Below are positions 7,832-15,896 of a stretch of DNA of 64,000 bases, piece by piece. Source of the DNA: Corallococcus soli (lineage in GTDB: Bacteria > Myxococcota > Myxococcia > Myxococcales > Myxococcaceae); NCBI RefSeq assembly GCF_014930455.1, contig NZ_JAAIYO010000002.1:496001-560000 (forward strand), in the 5' to 3' direction. The position numbers and the translations under genes were made by a program. The notes beneath the pieces were generated by a model that had not been told where the DNA came from, did not search any database, and saw only the letters and a program-made list of their open reading frames with translations. Positions within the stretch are counted from its first letter, which is position 1, and every line of letters starts with the position of its first letter.

Positions 7832-8235
7832 CCAGGCTTGACCTTGAAGTCGAAGACCTTCCCAGAGGGACTTTCGAAGTAGTGGAGTGACACTTTTTTT
7901 TCGCCCACCCAGCCGTCCTTGTAGACCTTGACCCAGGTCCCCCGCTCGACCTTCCGAAGCTTCTCCAACAGCTCCTTGTTGGACACCTTGTTCCGGGTCG
8001 TCCCCTTCTCGACGGACTTGAATCTGGACGGATACCCAGGGGCGGCCTTCACGCTGTTGTAGACCTGCGCCAGGTCCTTGTCGGATGCGCCAACGGCGAC
8101 CTTCCACAGGGTCGCGGCCACCGAGAAGGATTGGGGCTCGGCCGCCAGGACCGACACCGCGAAGGTTGAAAGCGGGGGCGCACACCCGACGCAAAGCACT
8201 CCCAGGAGCAGCAGGTACAGGCCACGTGGGGACAT
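7816..8235 (-). CDS. Lipoprotein with toxin-like C-terminal domain
   Basis: The 139-residue product starts with a signal peptide ending near LLLLGVLCVGC, a non-canonical lipobox. The C-terminal 85 residues (from VYNSVKAAPGYPSRF to the end, with WVKVYKDGWVGEKK, SLHYFESPSGKVF and KVKPGWSN) look like the small C-terminal toxin modules of Rhs/CDI-type polymorphic toxins, where HYF-S-GKV motifs recur. Catalytic residues cannot be assigned. The following overlapping gene could be the immunity partner. An ordinary lipoprotein of unknown role is the main alternative. Confidence 0.55.
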   Translation of the reverse strand: MSPRGLYLLLLGVLCVGCAPPLSTFAVSVLAAEPQSFSVAATLWKVAVGASDKDLAQVYNSVKAAPGYPSRFKSVEKGTTRNKVSNKELLEKLRKVERGTWVKVYKDGWVGEKKVSLHYFESPSGKVFDFKVKPGWSNL

Positions 8236-8433
8236 CCCGTTTTCGTAGCACGGCTCCGCAGGGAGTTCATGCGCCTCCTCCAGGATGCGGGCCAACCCTG
8301 GAGCAGGCGAAGATGACGGGGGCCGACCTTGACCAGGATGTACGGGTGGCTTCCACGTTCCCCGGTGGCAATCCTTCATCATCAAAGACGTGACGGACAC
8401 ACCGTTGCTCCTCGTCACCGAGGAGCTTGCGGA

Positions 8434-9333
8434 TCAGCTTCCCGCAGGCAGTCCCGCGATGGCCTCCGCCCCGAAGCCGGGCGTGGGCGGTGCGCCGAAG
8501 AAGCGCGCGAGCTCGGCCTGGGCCTCGCGGGCTTGCGCGGCGCTGATGCGTCCCTCGCGCTCCAGCCTCACGAGGATGACTCCCGCCCGGGTGCGCAGGG
8601 CTTCGGGTCGCTGGGCCGGCAGCCAGCGGCGCGGGGCGGGCAGCATGGCCGCGAGCATCGCGCCCTGCGCTACGCTGAGCGCCCGCGCGGAGACGCCGAA
8701 GTGCTCGCGCGCCGCCGCCTCGATGCCGTAGACGCCCTCGCCCCACTCCACGACGTTCACGTACAGCGAGAGGATGCGCTGCTTGGACAGGTGGGCCTCC
8801 AGCCGGCGGGCGAGCAGCAGCTCCTTGCCCTTGCGCAGCAGGCTGCGGTCCGTGGAGAGGTAGAGGTTCTTCGCCAGTTGCTGGGTGAGGGTGGAGGCAC
8901 CGCGACCCATGCGCGCCTCGCGCACCGACTGTTCGAGGGCGTTCTCCACCTCGGTCCAGTCCACGCCTTCGTGCTTGTAGAAGCGCGCATCCTCGGAGAT
9001 CAGCACGGCGTCCCTCGCGTGCGGGGCCACCGTGCCCAGGGACACCCAGGCCTGGCGCACGCGGGGCTTCCTGCCCGCGTCGCGCGCCTCCTCGGCTCGC
9101 TGCGCCATGAGCGCGGTGGTGGGCGGGTTCTGCGTCCGCAGGGGGCTCACGTCAGGCAGCCGCACGTACTCCACACTGAGCCAGAGGACGAGCAGCAGCC
9201 ACCCGCCGAGCGCCCAGCGGCCCCAGCCCGGGCCAGAGCGCTTCCCCACGACGCGCCGCGCGCCGGAGGTGAGCTGCTTCGTCTTCTGCGTCCGGATGGA
9301 CGAGGCTCGCGCGGAGGGCGGTCGGGAGGCCAT
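8434..9333 (-). CDS. mtgA: Monofunctional peptidoglycan transglycosylase (GT51)
   Basis: The 299-residue product polymerises lipid II into glycan strands at the outer face of the inner membrane. It has a basic cytoplasmic tail, one membrane helix (WALGGWLLLVLWLSVEYV, about 38-55) and a GT51 domain. Motif 1 is SEDARFYKHEGVDW, with the catalytic Glu followed by Asp. Motif 2 is GRGASTLTQQLAKNLYL, followed by the KGKELLLARRLE segment. No transpeptidase domain follows, so it is the MtgA type. A start further upstream is open but lacks support. Confidence 0.92.
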   Translation of the reverse strand: MASRPPSARASSIRTQKTKQLTSGARRVVGKRSGPGWGRWALGGWLLLVLWLSVEYVRLPDVSPLRTQNPPTTALMAQRAEEARDAGRKPRVRQAWVSLGTVAPHARDAVLISEDARFYKHEGVDWTEVENALEQSVREARMGRGASTLTQQLAKNLYLSTDRSLLRKGKELLLARRLEAHLSKQRILSLYVNVVEWGEGVYGIEAAAREHFGVSARALSVAQGAMLAAMLPAPRRWLPAQRPEALRTRAGVILVRLEREGRISAAQAREAQAELARFFGAPPTPGFGAEAIAGLPAGS

Positions 9334-9759
9334 CGGTGTGCCTACATCTGCCCCGGTAAGCAACCGCTGTCCAGAAGACGGCCGGGCGGCAGGCACCCGG
9401 TGAACCCGTCCCTTGGGGAATGAGCGTCAGGGCGCAGCTCGCGGGCCGCTTCCCGCGAAACATGCACCGTGAGCTTGCCCGGGTTCGGCGGCTCTCCCGC
9501 GCCGGGTGTGGAGCCCTGACTTGGAGTGGGCACTCCAGAAACGGAGCCCATGGGGACGCCCCGCCGGAGGCGGCTCGCCAGAACCTGCCCGACGGTCGGA
9601 CAGGTTCGCGCCATGCGCCCCCCATCGGGGATCATTCCAGTGGCTGAAGATGCTGCGCGGGGTGTGAAACGCTCAACTTCCACGAACAGCGCGGACGTCG
9701 TCGGCGGGTTGCTCGCGCGCCGCGACGGGTGCTGCGCGCTGCGGGCGCGCTTGGGTCCG
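9334..9759. other. Intergenic region without a supported gene
   Basis: These 426 bases lie between mtgA and the broken Cys-rich lipoprotein gene. Frames on both strands are open only because of GC richness and none has a plausible start or domain. The one clear structure is the palindrome at 9581-9607. Confidence 0.5.
9581..9607. repeat. 27-base imperfect palindrome, REP-like
   Basis: GAACCTGCCCGAC, a central G, and GTCGGACAGGTTC form a 13-base inverted repeat with one mismatch. It lies in gene-poor DNA and is not followed by T residues. It could be a dispersed palindromic element or an operator; no second copy was noticed in this window. Confidence 0.5.
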
Positions 9760-10141
9760 CTACTCCTCGATGGGGCAGCTCTGCATGCAGTTGTCGTGGC
9801 GCTCGAAGCACACGCGCATGTGGGTGGTGCCGAGGCGCAGGCAGGTGTTGAGCCGCTCGTCACACTTGTCCGTGCAGGCGCTGGACGCGCGGACGGGGTA
9901 GCAGAACGTCTCTTCGCACAGCGCGCGGGACTCCTCGCACAACTGCGCGGCTTCGGACGTGTTGGCGCGACATACACCGCACGAAGAGCCACGAGCAGTC
10001 GTTACACGCCAGGGCCGCGACCTCTCCGCGCTCATCGCCCGCAGGAGCGGACCCGAACCCCGTGTCCTCGATGCCACCGCCACAACCCGTCATCAGTCCC
10101 GCGACCAGCATGATGCCCATGACAAGAGACTTCACCTGCAT
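9760..10141 (-). pseudogene. Cys-rich lipoprotein gene with a frameshift
   Basis: A convincing lipoprotein start (MQVKSLVMGIMLVAGLMTGC) lies at 10141 and continues to ALACNDCSWLF. The coding signal then moves to another frame: GVCRANTSEAAQLCEESRALC, with evenly spaced Cys residues through CDERLNTCLRL, CFERHDNCMQSC and a stop at 9760. Joined, the two give a secreted protein of about 125 residues with four or more CxxxC-type helical hairpins. The shift lies near 9970-10000. It may be a real inactivating mutation or a sequencing error. Confidence 0.6.
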
Positions 10142-10148
10142 GTGTCGC

Positions 10149-10400
10149 CTGGAGCAGGACCTTGATGTCGACTCCGCCAAAGCCATGCCCTTCCTGGGCA
10201 CCACCGTCATCATCCTGGGGCAGTTCTGGGGCAACAGCATGGGGACCTGGAAGGTGAATACCGCGGGCAAGCTGGAGCTGACGACGTCCTCATCCTGCAA
10301 CCCCAACGGCGAAAACGCGTTCGCGCCCAGCACCTCCATCTTCACCTTCGCGGTCCGTGGGGACGAGCTCTTCACCCGGTACGACGACGACGAGCAGGCG
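10149..10400 (+). pseudogene. Fragment of an unknown beta-rich protein gene
   Basis: The frame reads GTWKVNTAGKLELTT, then SSSCNPNGENAFAPST, then IFTFAVRGDELFTRYDDD, which looks like genuine strand-turn-strand protein sequence rather than a GC shadow. It lacks a start of its own and dissolves into non-coding-like sequence after about 10400, where it meets an opposing anti-sigma remnant. It is probably the 3' part of a lost gene. Confidence 0.4.
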
Positions 10401-10584
10401 TGCGCGCGGCATGCACGTCGGGCGGGGAAGGCGCGCGCACGCGCAGGAAGTCCGCCAGGGCCTCGCGGCATCGGTCGCACGCATCCAGGTGGACCTCCGC
10501 GCGCACGCGCAGGGCTTGTGTCGGAACGCCATCCGTCAGGTCGAGCAGTCCGACCTCTTCCAGGTGCGGCGTGGACTGGGACAT
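10372..10584 (-). pseudogene. zf-HC2-type anti-sigma factor remnant
   Basis: The 70-codon frame starting MSQSTPHLEEVGLLDLTDG contains the anti-sigma zinc motif HLDACDRC (HxxxCxxC), followed by REALADFLRV. The N-terminal His in STPHLEE completes the usual ligand set. The transmembrane and sensor parts are absent, and the tail (PARRRRTG) runs into the opposing fragment, so the gene appears cut at about 10395. No sigma factor gene precedes it. Confidence 0.5.
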
Positions 10585-10920
10585 GGGCAGGGCCTTCAGC
10601 CTTCCCTCAGGAGGGGCGCGATGCTCACGTCCAGGTTGCCGTCCAGGACGCGCAACAGGCTGTCGAGCCGCGAGGCGTTCAACGCCGACCCCACGGGGGA
10701 CGTTGGCGAAAGCCTCCAACCTGGCGGAAGGGCCCGACTCCGCCCGCCTGAGCCCTCCCTGACAAGGCGACCCACGAGGGGCTTCGGGGGGCCACCTCGC
10801 GGATTGCAGGCCGGCATGTCCTTGGGGCGCCAGGAATCCGCCGGTGGCCGCGAATCACCCGGAACGGTGGGGCATCCCACCGGCGCACGAAGCCGGGCGC
10901 AGGCCCTGGAGGATGCGGAC
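10585..10920. other. Intergenic region, possible gene debris
   Basis: No supported gene is present. A leftward frame ending at 10596 (SRLDSLLRVLDGNLDV...) stops just before the anti-sigma remnant's ATG and could be the tail of its lost upstream partner. The right part must hold the promoter of the F420-reductase-like gene. Confidence 0.4.
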
Positions 10921-11622
10921 ATGAAGATTGGAATCATTGGCGCAGGTCTGATTGGTGGGACCCTCGCGCGCAGGTGGGTGAAGCTGGGGCACGAGGTGTC
11001 CATCGCGAACTCACGCGGCCCCGACACGCTGCGCGAGCTTGCGGCGGAGACGGGCGCGAAGGCCGTCACCGCCCAGGAGGCCGCCAGGGCCGGGGAGGTC
11101 GTCGTCGTGACCATCCCCCAGAAGGCGGTCCCCGAACTGCCGAAGGACCTCTTCGCCAACGTGCCCAGGGACGTCGTCGTCATCGACACGGGCAACTACT
11201 ACCCCGTGCGCGACGGCAGCATCGCGGCGCTCGAAGGCGGCCAGGTGGAGAGCGAGTGGGTCGCGTCGCTGCTCGGGCGCCCCGTCATCAAGGCCTTCAA
11301 CAACATCTTCTTCCAGAGCCTGCTGGAGAAGGGCACGCCGAAGGGGACTCCGGGACGGATCGCGCTGCCGGTGGCGGGGGAGCCGCCCGAGGCCCGCGCC
11401 AAGGTCCTCAAGCTCGTGGAGGAGCTGGGCTTCGACGCCATCGACGCGGGCAGCCTCGCGGACTCCTGGCGCCAGCAGCCGGGCACCCCGGTCTACACCC
11501 AGGACCTGGACGCGGCCGGCGTGAAGAAGGCCCTCGCCGCCGCCGAGCGCTCGCGCCTCCCGGAGTACCGCGACGGCGCGAACACCTGGCTGAAGAACTT
11601 CCTGGCGTCCCAGGGCGGATAG
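10921..11622 (+). CDS. NADPH:F420-reductase-like / NAD(P)-binding protein
   Basis: The 233-residue Rossmann protein begins MKIGIIGAGLIGGTLARRW (GxGxxG at residues 7-12), with the NADP-type SR in SIANSRGPD. It matches the F420-dependent NADP oxidoreductase/ProC-like family (VVVVTIPQKAVPEL; VIDTGNYYPVRDG; VIKAFNNIF). Members reduce NADP with F420H2 or act on other small substrates. Whether this organism uses F420 here is unknown. GGAGG lies 10 bases before the ATG. The upstream DNA is debris, so it has its own promoter. Confidence 0.87.
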   Translation: MKIGIIGAGLIGGTLARRWVKLGHEVSIANSRGPDTLRELAAETGAKAVTAQEAARAGEVVVVTIPQKAVPELPKDLFANVPRDVVVIDTGNYYPVRDGSIAALEGGQVESEWVASLLGRPVIKAFNNIFFQSLLEKGTPKGTPGRIALPVAGEPPEARAKVLKLVEELGFDAIDAGSLADSWRQQPGTPVYTQDLDAAGVKKALAAAERSRLPEYRDGANTWLKNFLASQGG

Positions 11623-11650
11623 CCACCAGGCGCCCCTCGCCGGGCCACGC

Positions 11651-12076
11651 TCAGCGGTTGAAGAAGGAGGCCTGCTGGAAGCGCATCCCGGCGAGGATCT
11701 GCTGGACGCGCTCGTCCGACAGCGTCCCGATGTATCCACCCAGCCGTGTCTTCTCCACCGAGGACACCTGCGACACGACCAGGACGCTCTGCCGGGGCAG
11801 GTTGCCCTCACCCACGTCGAGGAGCACGTTGCCGGGCTCGTTCGCCCGCTTCAGGTTCGACGTCAATGCACAGACAATCACGGTGTGGATGCGGGAGCGA
11901 TTGAAGACATCCTCCTGGATGACCACGTGGGGGTGGGGGATGGCCGGAATGGACCCCCGCGACTCGTCCGACTCCAGCCAGAAGACGTCCCCTTGATGGA
12001 TGTCCCCCGGCCCCCGGTCCGTCCGTGTGGCTGTCTTCGTCTCCATTCGCGCCTCCACCGGTTCGCGCGCACGCAT
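11651..12076 (-). CDS. MazF/PemK-type endoribonuclease toxin without antitoxin
   Basis: The 141-residue product has the PemK/MazF barrel: GDVFWLE, PHVVIQED, HTVIVCALTSNLKRA, LPRQSVLVVSQVSSVEK and ERVQQILAGM. These proteins cut mRNA at short sites. AGGAGG lies 6 bases before the ATG at 12076; an internal ATG at 12046 also has GGAGG. No MazE/PemI-like gene lies on either side. The 64 bases upstream reach directly to the DUF2378 stop. A solitary MazF is known from Myxococcus xanthus developmental cell death, where MrpC was reported as its partner. Whether this is the orthologue is untested. Confidence 0.85.
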   Translation of the reverse strand: MRAREPVEARMETKTATRTDRGPGDIHQGDVFWLESDESRGSIPAIPHPHVVIQEDVFNRSRIHTVIVCALTSNLKRANEPGNVLLDVGEGNLPRQSVLVVSQVSSVEKTRLGGYIGTLSDERVQQILAGMRFQQASFFNR

Positions 12077-12140
12077 CCCCTGCCTCCTATCCCAGTGGGG
12101 GGGACGGGCAAAGCCCCGTAGGAGGAGGGGAGGGAGGGGC

Positions 12141-12683
12141 TCACGGCTCCCAGCGGACGCGGTAGGAGCAGGCGTGGCCGTCGAAGTCGAAAGGCTCCAC
12201 GCGCAGGTTGCGGGCCCCGGCCTTCGTCAGGCCCGCTTCGATGATGCCCTGCAGGTAGCCCGGATTGCCGTTGCACTCGCTCACCCGGATGACGTGGTGC
12301 GCGGGGCCCTGGGTTTCGAGCTCGGTCTTCTGGTAGTTGTTCACGGTGGCGAAGCTCTCCCGGATCCGGACGACGACCCGCTCCGGACCGAAGATGGGCC
12401 ACATCGACACGAGCGCCTTGCCCAGCATCGTCTGCTCCACGCCCTGGATGATGCCGATGCCGAGCTGCCGGTAGCCCTCGGAGACCTCCGCGTCCGGATG
12501 CAGGTGCTGCGCGGTGATCCGCAGGACCTCGGCGAAGACCGTCCGGGGCGTGTTCCGGGGAATCGGAACGTCGAGGTCCAGACCTGCGTCCCGCAGCTTG
12601 TTCCTGAGGTCTGGTGTGAGACGTCTGCCAATGGAACGGAAGAGCCCTTCAATCGTATGGCGATAGACGATCTCATCACTCAT
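12141..12683 (-). CDS. DUF2378 family protein (TIGR02265-type)
   Basis: The 180-residue product starts MSDEIVYRHTIEGLFRSIG and belongs to the DUF2378 family, which is expanded in myxobacteria. Conserved stretches are FAEVLRI, GYRQLGIGIIQG, TMLGKALVSMWPIFGPER and the beta-rich C-terminus (VIRVSECNGNPGYLQGIIEAGL). The function is unknown. A GGGGGG run 8 bases upstream supports the start at 12683 over longer frames. It lies just upstream of mazF on the same strand and may share transcription with it. Confidence 0.85.
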   Translation of the reverse strand: MSDEIVYRHTIEGLFRSIGRRLTPDLRNKLRDAGLDLDVPIPRNTPRTVFAEVLRITAQHLHPDAEVSEGYRQLGIGIIQGVEQTMLGKALVSMWPIFGPERVVVRIRESFATVNNYQKTELETQGPAHHVIRVSECNGNPGYLQGIIEAGLTKAGARNLRVEPFDFDGHACSYRVRWEP

Positions 12684-12989
12684 GTGACATCCCCCCCGGC
12701 ACACGGCGTCCCATCCCGCCGCATTCACGCAAGCGTAGCGCATCCCTTCCGCGGACACGCAAGGCCACCTCCCCGTGAAGCGTTCACTCGTTCTTGAATA
12801 ACATTGATACCTGGGAAGCCTTGAGCTGCATCGTGCGCTTCGCACCGCGTCCCGGGTTTCGCGTCTCCTGCCCGATGAATCCAGTGACGCGGTCTCTTTC
12901 CTGGGGCTCTCCCTCTACATCGCGGTGCGTCCAGGCGATGGATGGAAGCGGGCACACCCATTGCTGTGTTCGCCTTCCAGGAGGCGTTC
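12684..12989. other. Divergent intergenic region
   Basis: These 306 bases separate DUF2378 from the outer-membrane-like lipoprotein. The relatively AT-rich segment near 12785-12815 (TTCTTGAATAACATTGATAC) is the best place for promoters, but no clear -35/-10 pair was assigned. Confidence 0.4.
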
Positions 12990-13757
12990 ATGAACCCGTT
13001 TCGCGTCAGCGTCGTCGCAGGGGTCGTTGGACTCGTGTCCACCGGCTGCACCACCACGCTGTACAAGTCGAACCAGGTCAGTGCCCCGCTCCTGCGTGAG
13101 CAGGGTGAGTTCAAGGGCAGCATCACCCCCAGCGACGTGCAGCTGGCGTATTCGCCACGCGAAGGCGTTGGGCTGCTGGCCAATGGCTATTACGAATCCT
13201 ACGAAGAGGGGCGGCGAGAGGCGAACGGGTTGCTCGCGGAGGTGGGAGGAGGTCTCTACGGACGCTTCCTGGAGAACGCGGTGTGGGAAGCCTACGGAGG
13301 CGTGGGCTACGGGCGCTCCACGGCCAGTGATCAGCTCGACGCGGGGGGCGGTGCCTTCCGGGACGTCGGCTTCACGGCGAAGGGCGTGCGGGCGTTCGTG
13401 CAGCCGAACCTGGGCTACGTCACGCCCTACTTCGAGGTGGGGGGAAGCCTTCGCATGTCCGCCGTGAAGTACCTCTCGCTGGACGTGCAGGGCTACACGG
13501 AGTCAGAGCGTGCGCGGGAGTTCCTGGGGGAGGATCAGGTGACGGACCCCGTGTGGCTCTTCGCGGAGCCCGCGCTGACGGCGAAGGTGGGCTACAAATG
13601 GGTGAAGGCCTTCGTGCAGCACACGTGGACGCTCAAGCTGGGCGGTGACGCGCTCCCCCATGAGGAAGACACCACCGTGGTCGGGCTCAGCGTGGACGTG
13701 GCGAGCTGGTACCACGACTTCAACTGGAGCTCCCGGGCAGCCTCTGCCAGCAACTGA
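12990..13757 (+). CDS. Outer-membrane-associated lipoprotein, beta-rich
   Basis: The 255-residue product has a lipoprotein signal (lipobox VSTGC, Cys20). The mature part alternates aromatic and polar residues (GLYGRFLENAVWEAYGGVGYG, VQPNLGYVTPYFEVGG, VGYKWVKAFVQHTW), the pattern of an outer-membrane-like beta-barrel. Homologues of this type are common unassigned proteins. AGGAGG lies 5 bases upstream of the ATG. It converges with the next gene across a small hairpin. Confidence 0.78.
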   Translation: MNPFRVSVVAGVVGLVSTGCTTTLYKSNQVSAPLLREQGEFKGSITPSDVQLAYSPREGVGLLANGYYESYEEGRREANGLLAEVGGGLYGRFLENAVWEAYGGVGYGRSTASDQLDAGGGAFRDVGFTAKGVRAFVQPNLGYVTPYFEVGGSLRMSAVKYLSLDVQGYTESERAREFLGEDQVTDPVWLFAEPALTAKVGYKWVKAFVQHTWTLKLGGDALPHEEDTTVVGLSVDVASWYHDFNWSSRAASASN

Positions 13758-13767
13758 CGGGCCGGGA

Positions 13768-13791
13768 CCTGGCGTGTCTCATCCCGCCAGG
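13768..13791. terminator. Hairpin between convergent genes
   Basis: CCTGGCG/CGCCAGG with a 10-base loop lies just after the lipoprotein stop and overlaps the opposing gene's stop. It may serve as a weak bidirectional terminator. Confidence 0.4.
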
Positions 13792-14252
13792 GGCCGAGGG
13801 TGTGCCCAGAGCAGATCCCAGGTCCAGGTCGGAGAGGTGTGCCCGGACATGACGACGCAAGCGACGACCTGGGTGGCTGCGACCTGGGCCCCCTGTCGTC
13901 GCGCCTCGGCGAACAACTGCGCGCGCAGCGAGACGCCGTCCACGTAGCTCGTGGACAGCAGGCCCGTCCCGTCCAGGGGGACGGCCGGCGCGAGATCCGG
14001 TTCGCGCGGCTCAAGTCCCCAGGCTTCGAGCACGTCCGGATACAGCTCGTCCAGATCGTACAGCGGGGCGTGGATGCCCCGGGCCCCACAGGGACAATCC
14101 CATCCAAAGCCCCGGGCCAGCATGCCCTGATGGAGCAGCTTGCCTCGCGACGGTGCTCCACAGAAGCCACACTTCACCGGGGCCAGGTCGCCCACCAGTT
14201 CTTCCTGGGCGTCGAATTCGATGCGGATCACGTCGGTGGGTTCAGGCTTCAT
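13779..14252 (-). CDS. Hypothetical protein with Cys motifs
   Basis: The 157-residue cytosolic protein starts MKPEPTDVIRIEFDAQEE. It has a CGFCGAPSRGK knuckle (about residues 28-38) and CPCGARG (about 53-59), which together could form a zinc ribbon. The second half (STSYVDGVSLRAQLFAEARRQG) is an ordinary alpha/beta segment. I do not recognise the family. It is divergent from the EthD-like gene, with 90 bases between the starts. Confidence 0.62.
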   Translation of the reverse strand: MKPEPTDVIRIEFDAQEELVGDLAPVKCGFCGAPSRGKLLHQGMLARGFGWDCPCGARGIHAPLYDLDELYPDVLEAWGLEPREPDLAPAVPLDGTGLLSTSYVDGVSLRAQLFAEARRQGAQVAATQVVACVVMSGHTSPTWTWDLLWAHPRPLAG

Positions 14253-14342
14253 GGGATGGAATCACATCACCTGGCCCCCGCGAGCAGTCGCAGTAGGTTC
14301 GGGCGGAAGGTGGACGTCAACCCCACTCGCTGGAGCCACGCC

Positions 14343-14696
14343 ATGTTGAAGGTGCTCGTCTTTCTCACGAAGAAGCAGGATCTCGAGACGCAAGCATTCA
14401 TCGAGTACTACGAGAAGAACCATGTGCCGCTGGTCTGCGGCCTGGCTCCCCCGCCCATCGTCTACAAGCGCAACTTCCTGGTGCGGGGCGATGCGCTGAA
14501 CATGGACGACGGCTCAATCGACTTCGACGTCGTCACCGAAATGGTGTTCCCTGACCGGGAGGCCTTCCATGCCTGGGGGGCCCTGCTCTTCGCTCCCTCC
14601 AACGGTGACGCGATCGCCAAGGACGAGCAGAACTTCCTTGAACGCTCACGGACCCGGGCCTACGTCGTCGAGGAGCGCGTGACGACCTCCGGGTGA
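14343..14696 (+). CDS. EthD/dimeric alpha-beta barrel protein
   Basis: The 117-residue product fits the ferredoxin-like dimeric alpha-beta barrel. It has an N-terminal strand MLKVLVFLTKK, the EYYEKNHVPLV segment typical of EthD (helix with His), central FDVVTEMVFPDREAF, and a C-terminal strand TRAYVVEERV. EthD-like proteins accompany degradation or polyketide-tailoring enzymes and may act as small isomerases or cyclases. No such partner is adjacent here. Confidence 0.78.
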   Translation: MLKVLVFLTKKQDLETQAFIEYYEKNHVPLVCGLAPPPIVYKRNFLVRGDALNMDDGSIDFDVVTEMVFPDREAFHAWGALLFAPSNGDAIAKDEQNFLERSRTRAYVVEERVTTSG

Positions 14697-14769
14697 CCGG
14701 TGGCCCCTCCGTCTCATGCGCGGGCATCACGACCGCCCGGCCCCGACGCGGGGCCGAGCGGCGGGGGGC

Positions 14770-15165
14770 TCAGCCTTCGGCGGGCATGTCGCACGTCCAG
14801 TCGTGCTGGTAGGTGCAGACGCAGTTGCTCGTGGTCTGCGCGTCCAGGCAGCACTCGCGCCAGACGTTGGTCTGCGCGCACGCGGTGCCGATGAGCTCCC
14901 TGCACGACGCGGTGGCCGTGCAGGACGTGGGGTTCGTCGTCGGGCAGAACTGGTACGCGCCGTCACACTGCACGTGGTCTCCATCCGCGGCGGAGCAGGT
15001 CGTCCCCGTACAGGAGAGCGGCCCCGAGGAGCACATCGTCGAACAGGACACGAGGGCGCTCGACTGCTGGCCCAACGCCTCCGCTGTCGCCTCGGTGGTG
15101 TCCATTCCGCCGCAGGCCCCCAGGACCGTTGCGAGTGCCGCGATGACTGCCAGAGCGTGCTTCAT
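14770..15165 (-). CDS. Cys-rich lipoprotein, hypothetical
   Basis: The 131-residue product has a signal peptide MKHALAVIAALATVLGAC with a good lipobox (LGAC). The mature domain has more than a dozen Cys residues (SCSTMCSSGPLSC, CTGTTCSAADGDHVQC, ECCLDAQTTSNCVC), so it should be disulfide-rich and surface-exposed. AAGGAGAG precedes the start at 15165. It ends 26 bases before the lysoplasmalogenase on the same strand. Function unknown. Confidence 0.72.
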   Translation of the reverse strand: MKHALAVIAALATVLGACGGMDTTEATAEALGQQSSALVSCSTMCSSGPLSCTGTTCSAADGDHVQCDGAYQFCPTTNPTSCTATASCRELIGTACAQTNVWRECCLDAQTTSNCVCTYQHDWTCDMPAEG

Positions 15166-15191
15166 GGTGTGCCTCTCTCCTTGGGTTGACG

Positions 15192-15896
15192 TCAGGCTGT
15201 TGGTTTCGCGGCCACAGCCGGGGCCAGGGTGTTGGAATCCGAAATGCTCGGCCCCCGGGTGGAGAGGGCGATGCAAAGCTGCGCGGCCCAGTACAGCAGC
15301 ATGATGGCGTAGCCCGCGCCGGGCAGGGGACGCACGAACAGCTTGATGGACAGCAGGCCGTCACTGGCGGCGAACAGCAGCGCGCCCGTGAACGCCAGCC
15401 ATTGCTCGCGCCGCGAAAGCCCTGGTGCTCCCAGCAGGGCCCAGGCCCGCCAGCCCATCGTGCAGATGACGGCGACATAGGCCATCACGGGCAGCGCCAT
15501 GTCTCCCAGCCCGGGCCCCAGGGCCACGCTGGCGCCCACGGCCAGGACCAGGAAGGGGAGCGCACGGGCCAGGTGCGGCCTTCGCGTCACGCTGAGGTAC
15601 GCGGCCACATAGCTGACATGGGCCAGCAGGAACGCGCCCAGTCCCGGCAGGAACAGCTCCGGCCCCAGGTCCAGCAGCACGTCTCCGAGCAGCGAGAGCG
15701 CCAGCCCGGCGAAGATCCACCGCGAATAGCGCCCCCGGGGCTGCCACAGCCACAGGAGCAGGCAGAGCATCGGCAGCGCCTTGGTGACCACCCGGATGTC
15801 CCGGCGCTCCAGGTCCAGCACCAGCAGGAAGCCCACCGCACCCGCGAGGCCCACGCCCGCGAGGATCCTCGCTCCTCCTGTCAGCTCCCGGCCCAT
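15192..15896 (-). CDS. Lysoplasmalogenase, YhhN/TMEM86 family
   Basis: The 234-residue integral membrane protein has about eight hydrophobic helices. It matches the YhhN family (KALPMLCLLLWLW; GLALSLLGDVLLDL; FLLAHVSYVAAYL; FAASDGLLSIKLFV), with conserved acidic residues in SLLGDVLLD and ASDGL. Members hydrolyse the vinyl-ether bond of lysoplasmalogens. Myxobacteria make ether lipids, so the role is plausible. The ATG at 15896 is preferred to one at 15950, which has a Shine-Dalgarno directly touching it. Confidence 0.85.
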   Translation of the reverse strand: MGRELTGGARILAGVGLAGAVGFLLVLDLERRDIRVVTKALPMLCLLLWLWQPRGRYSRWIFAGLALSLLGDVLLDLGPELFLPGLGAFLLAHVSYVAAYLSVTRRPHLARALPFLVLAVGASVALGPGLGDMALPVMAYVAVICTMGWRAWALLGAPGLSRREQWLAFTGALLFAASDGLLSIKLFVRPLPGAGYAIMLLYWAAQLCIALSTRGPSISDSNTLAPAVAAKPTA

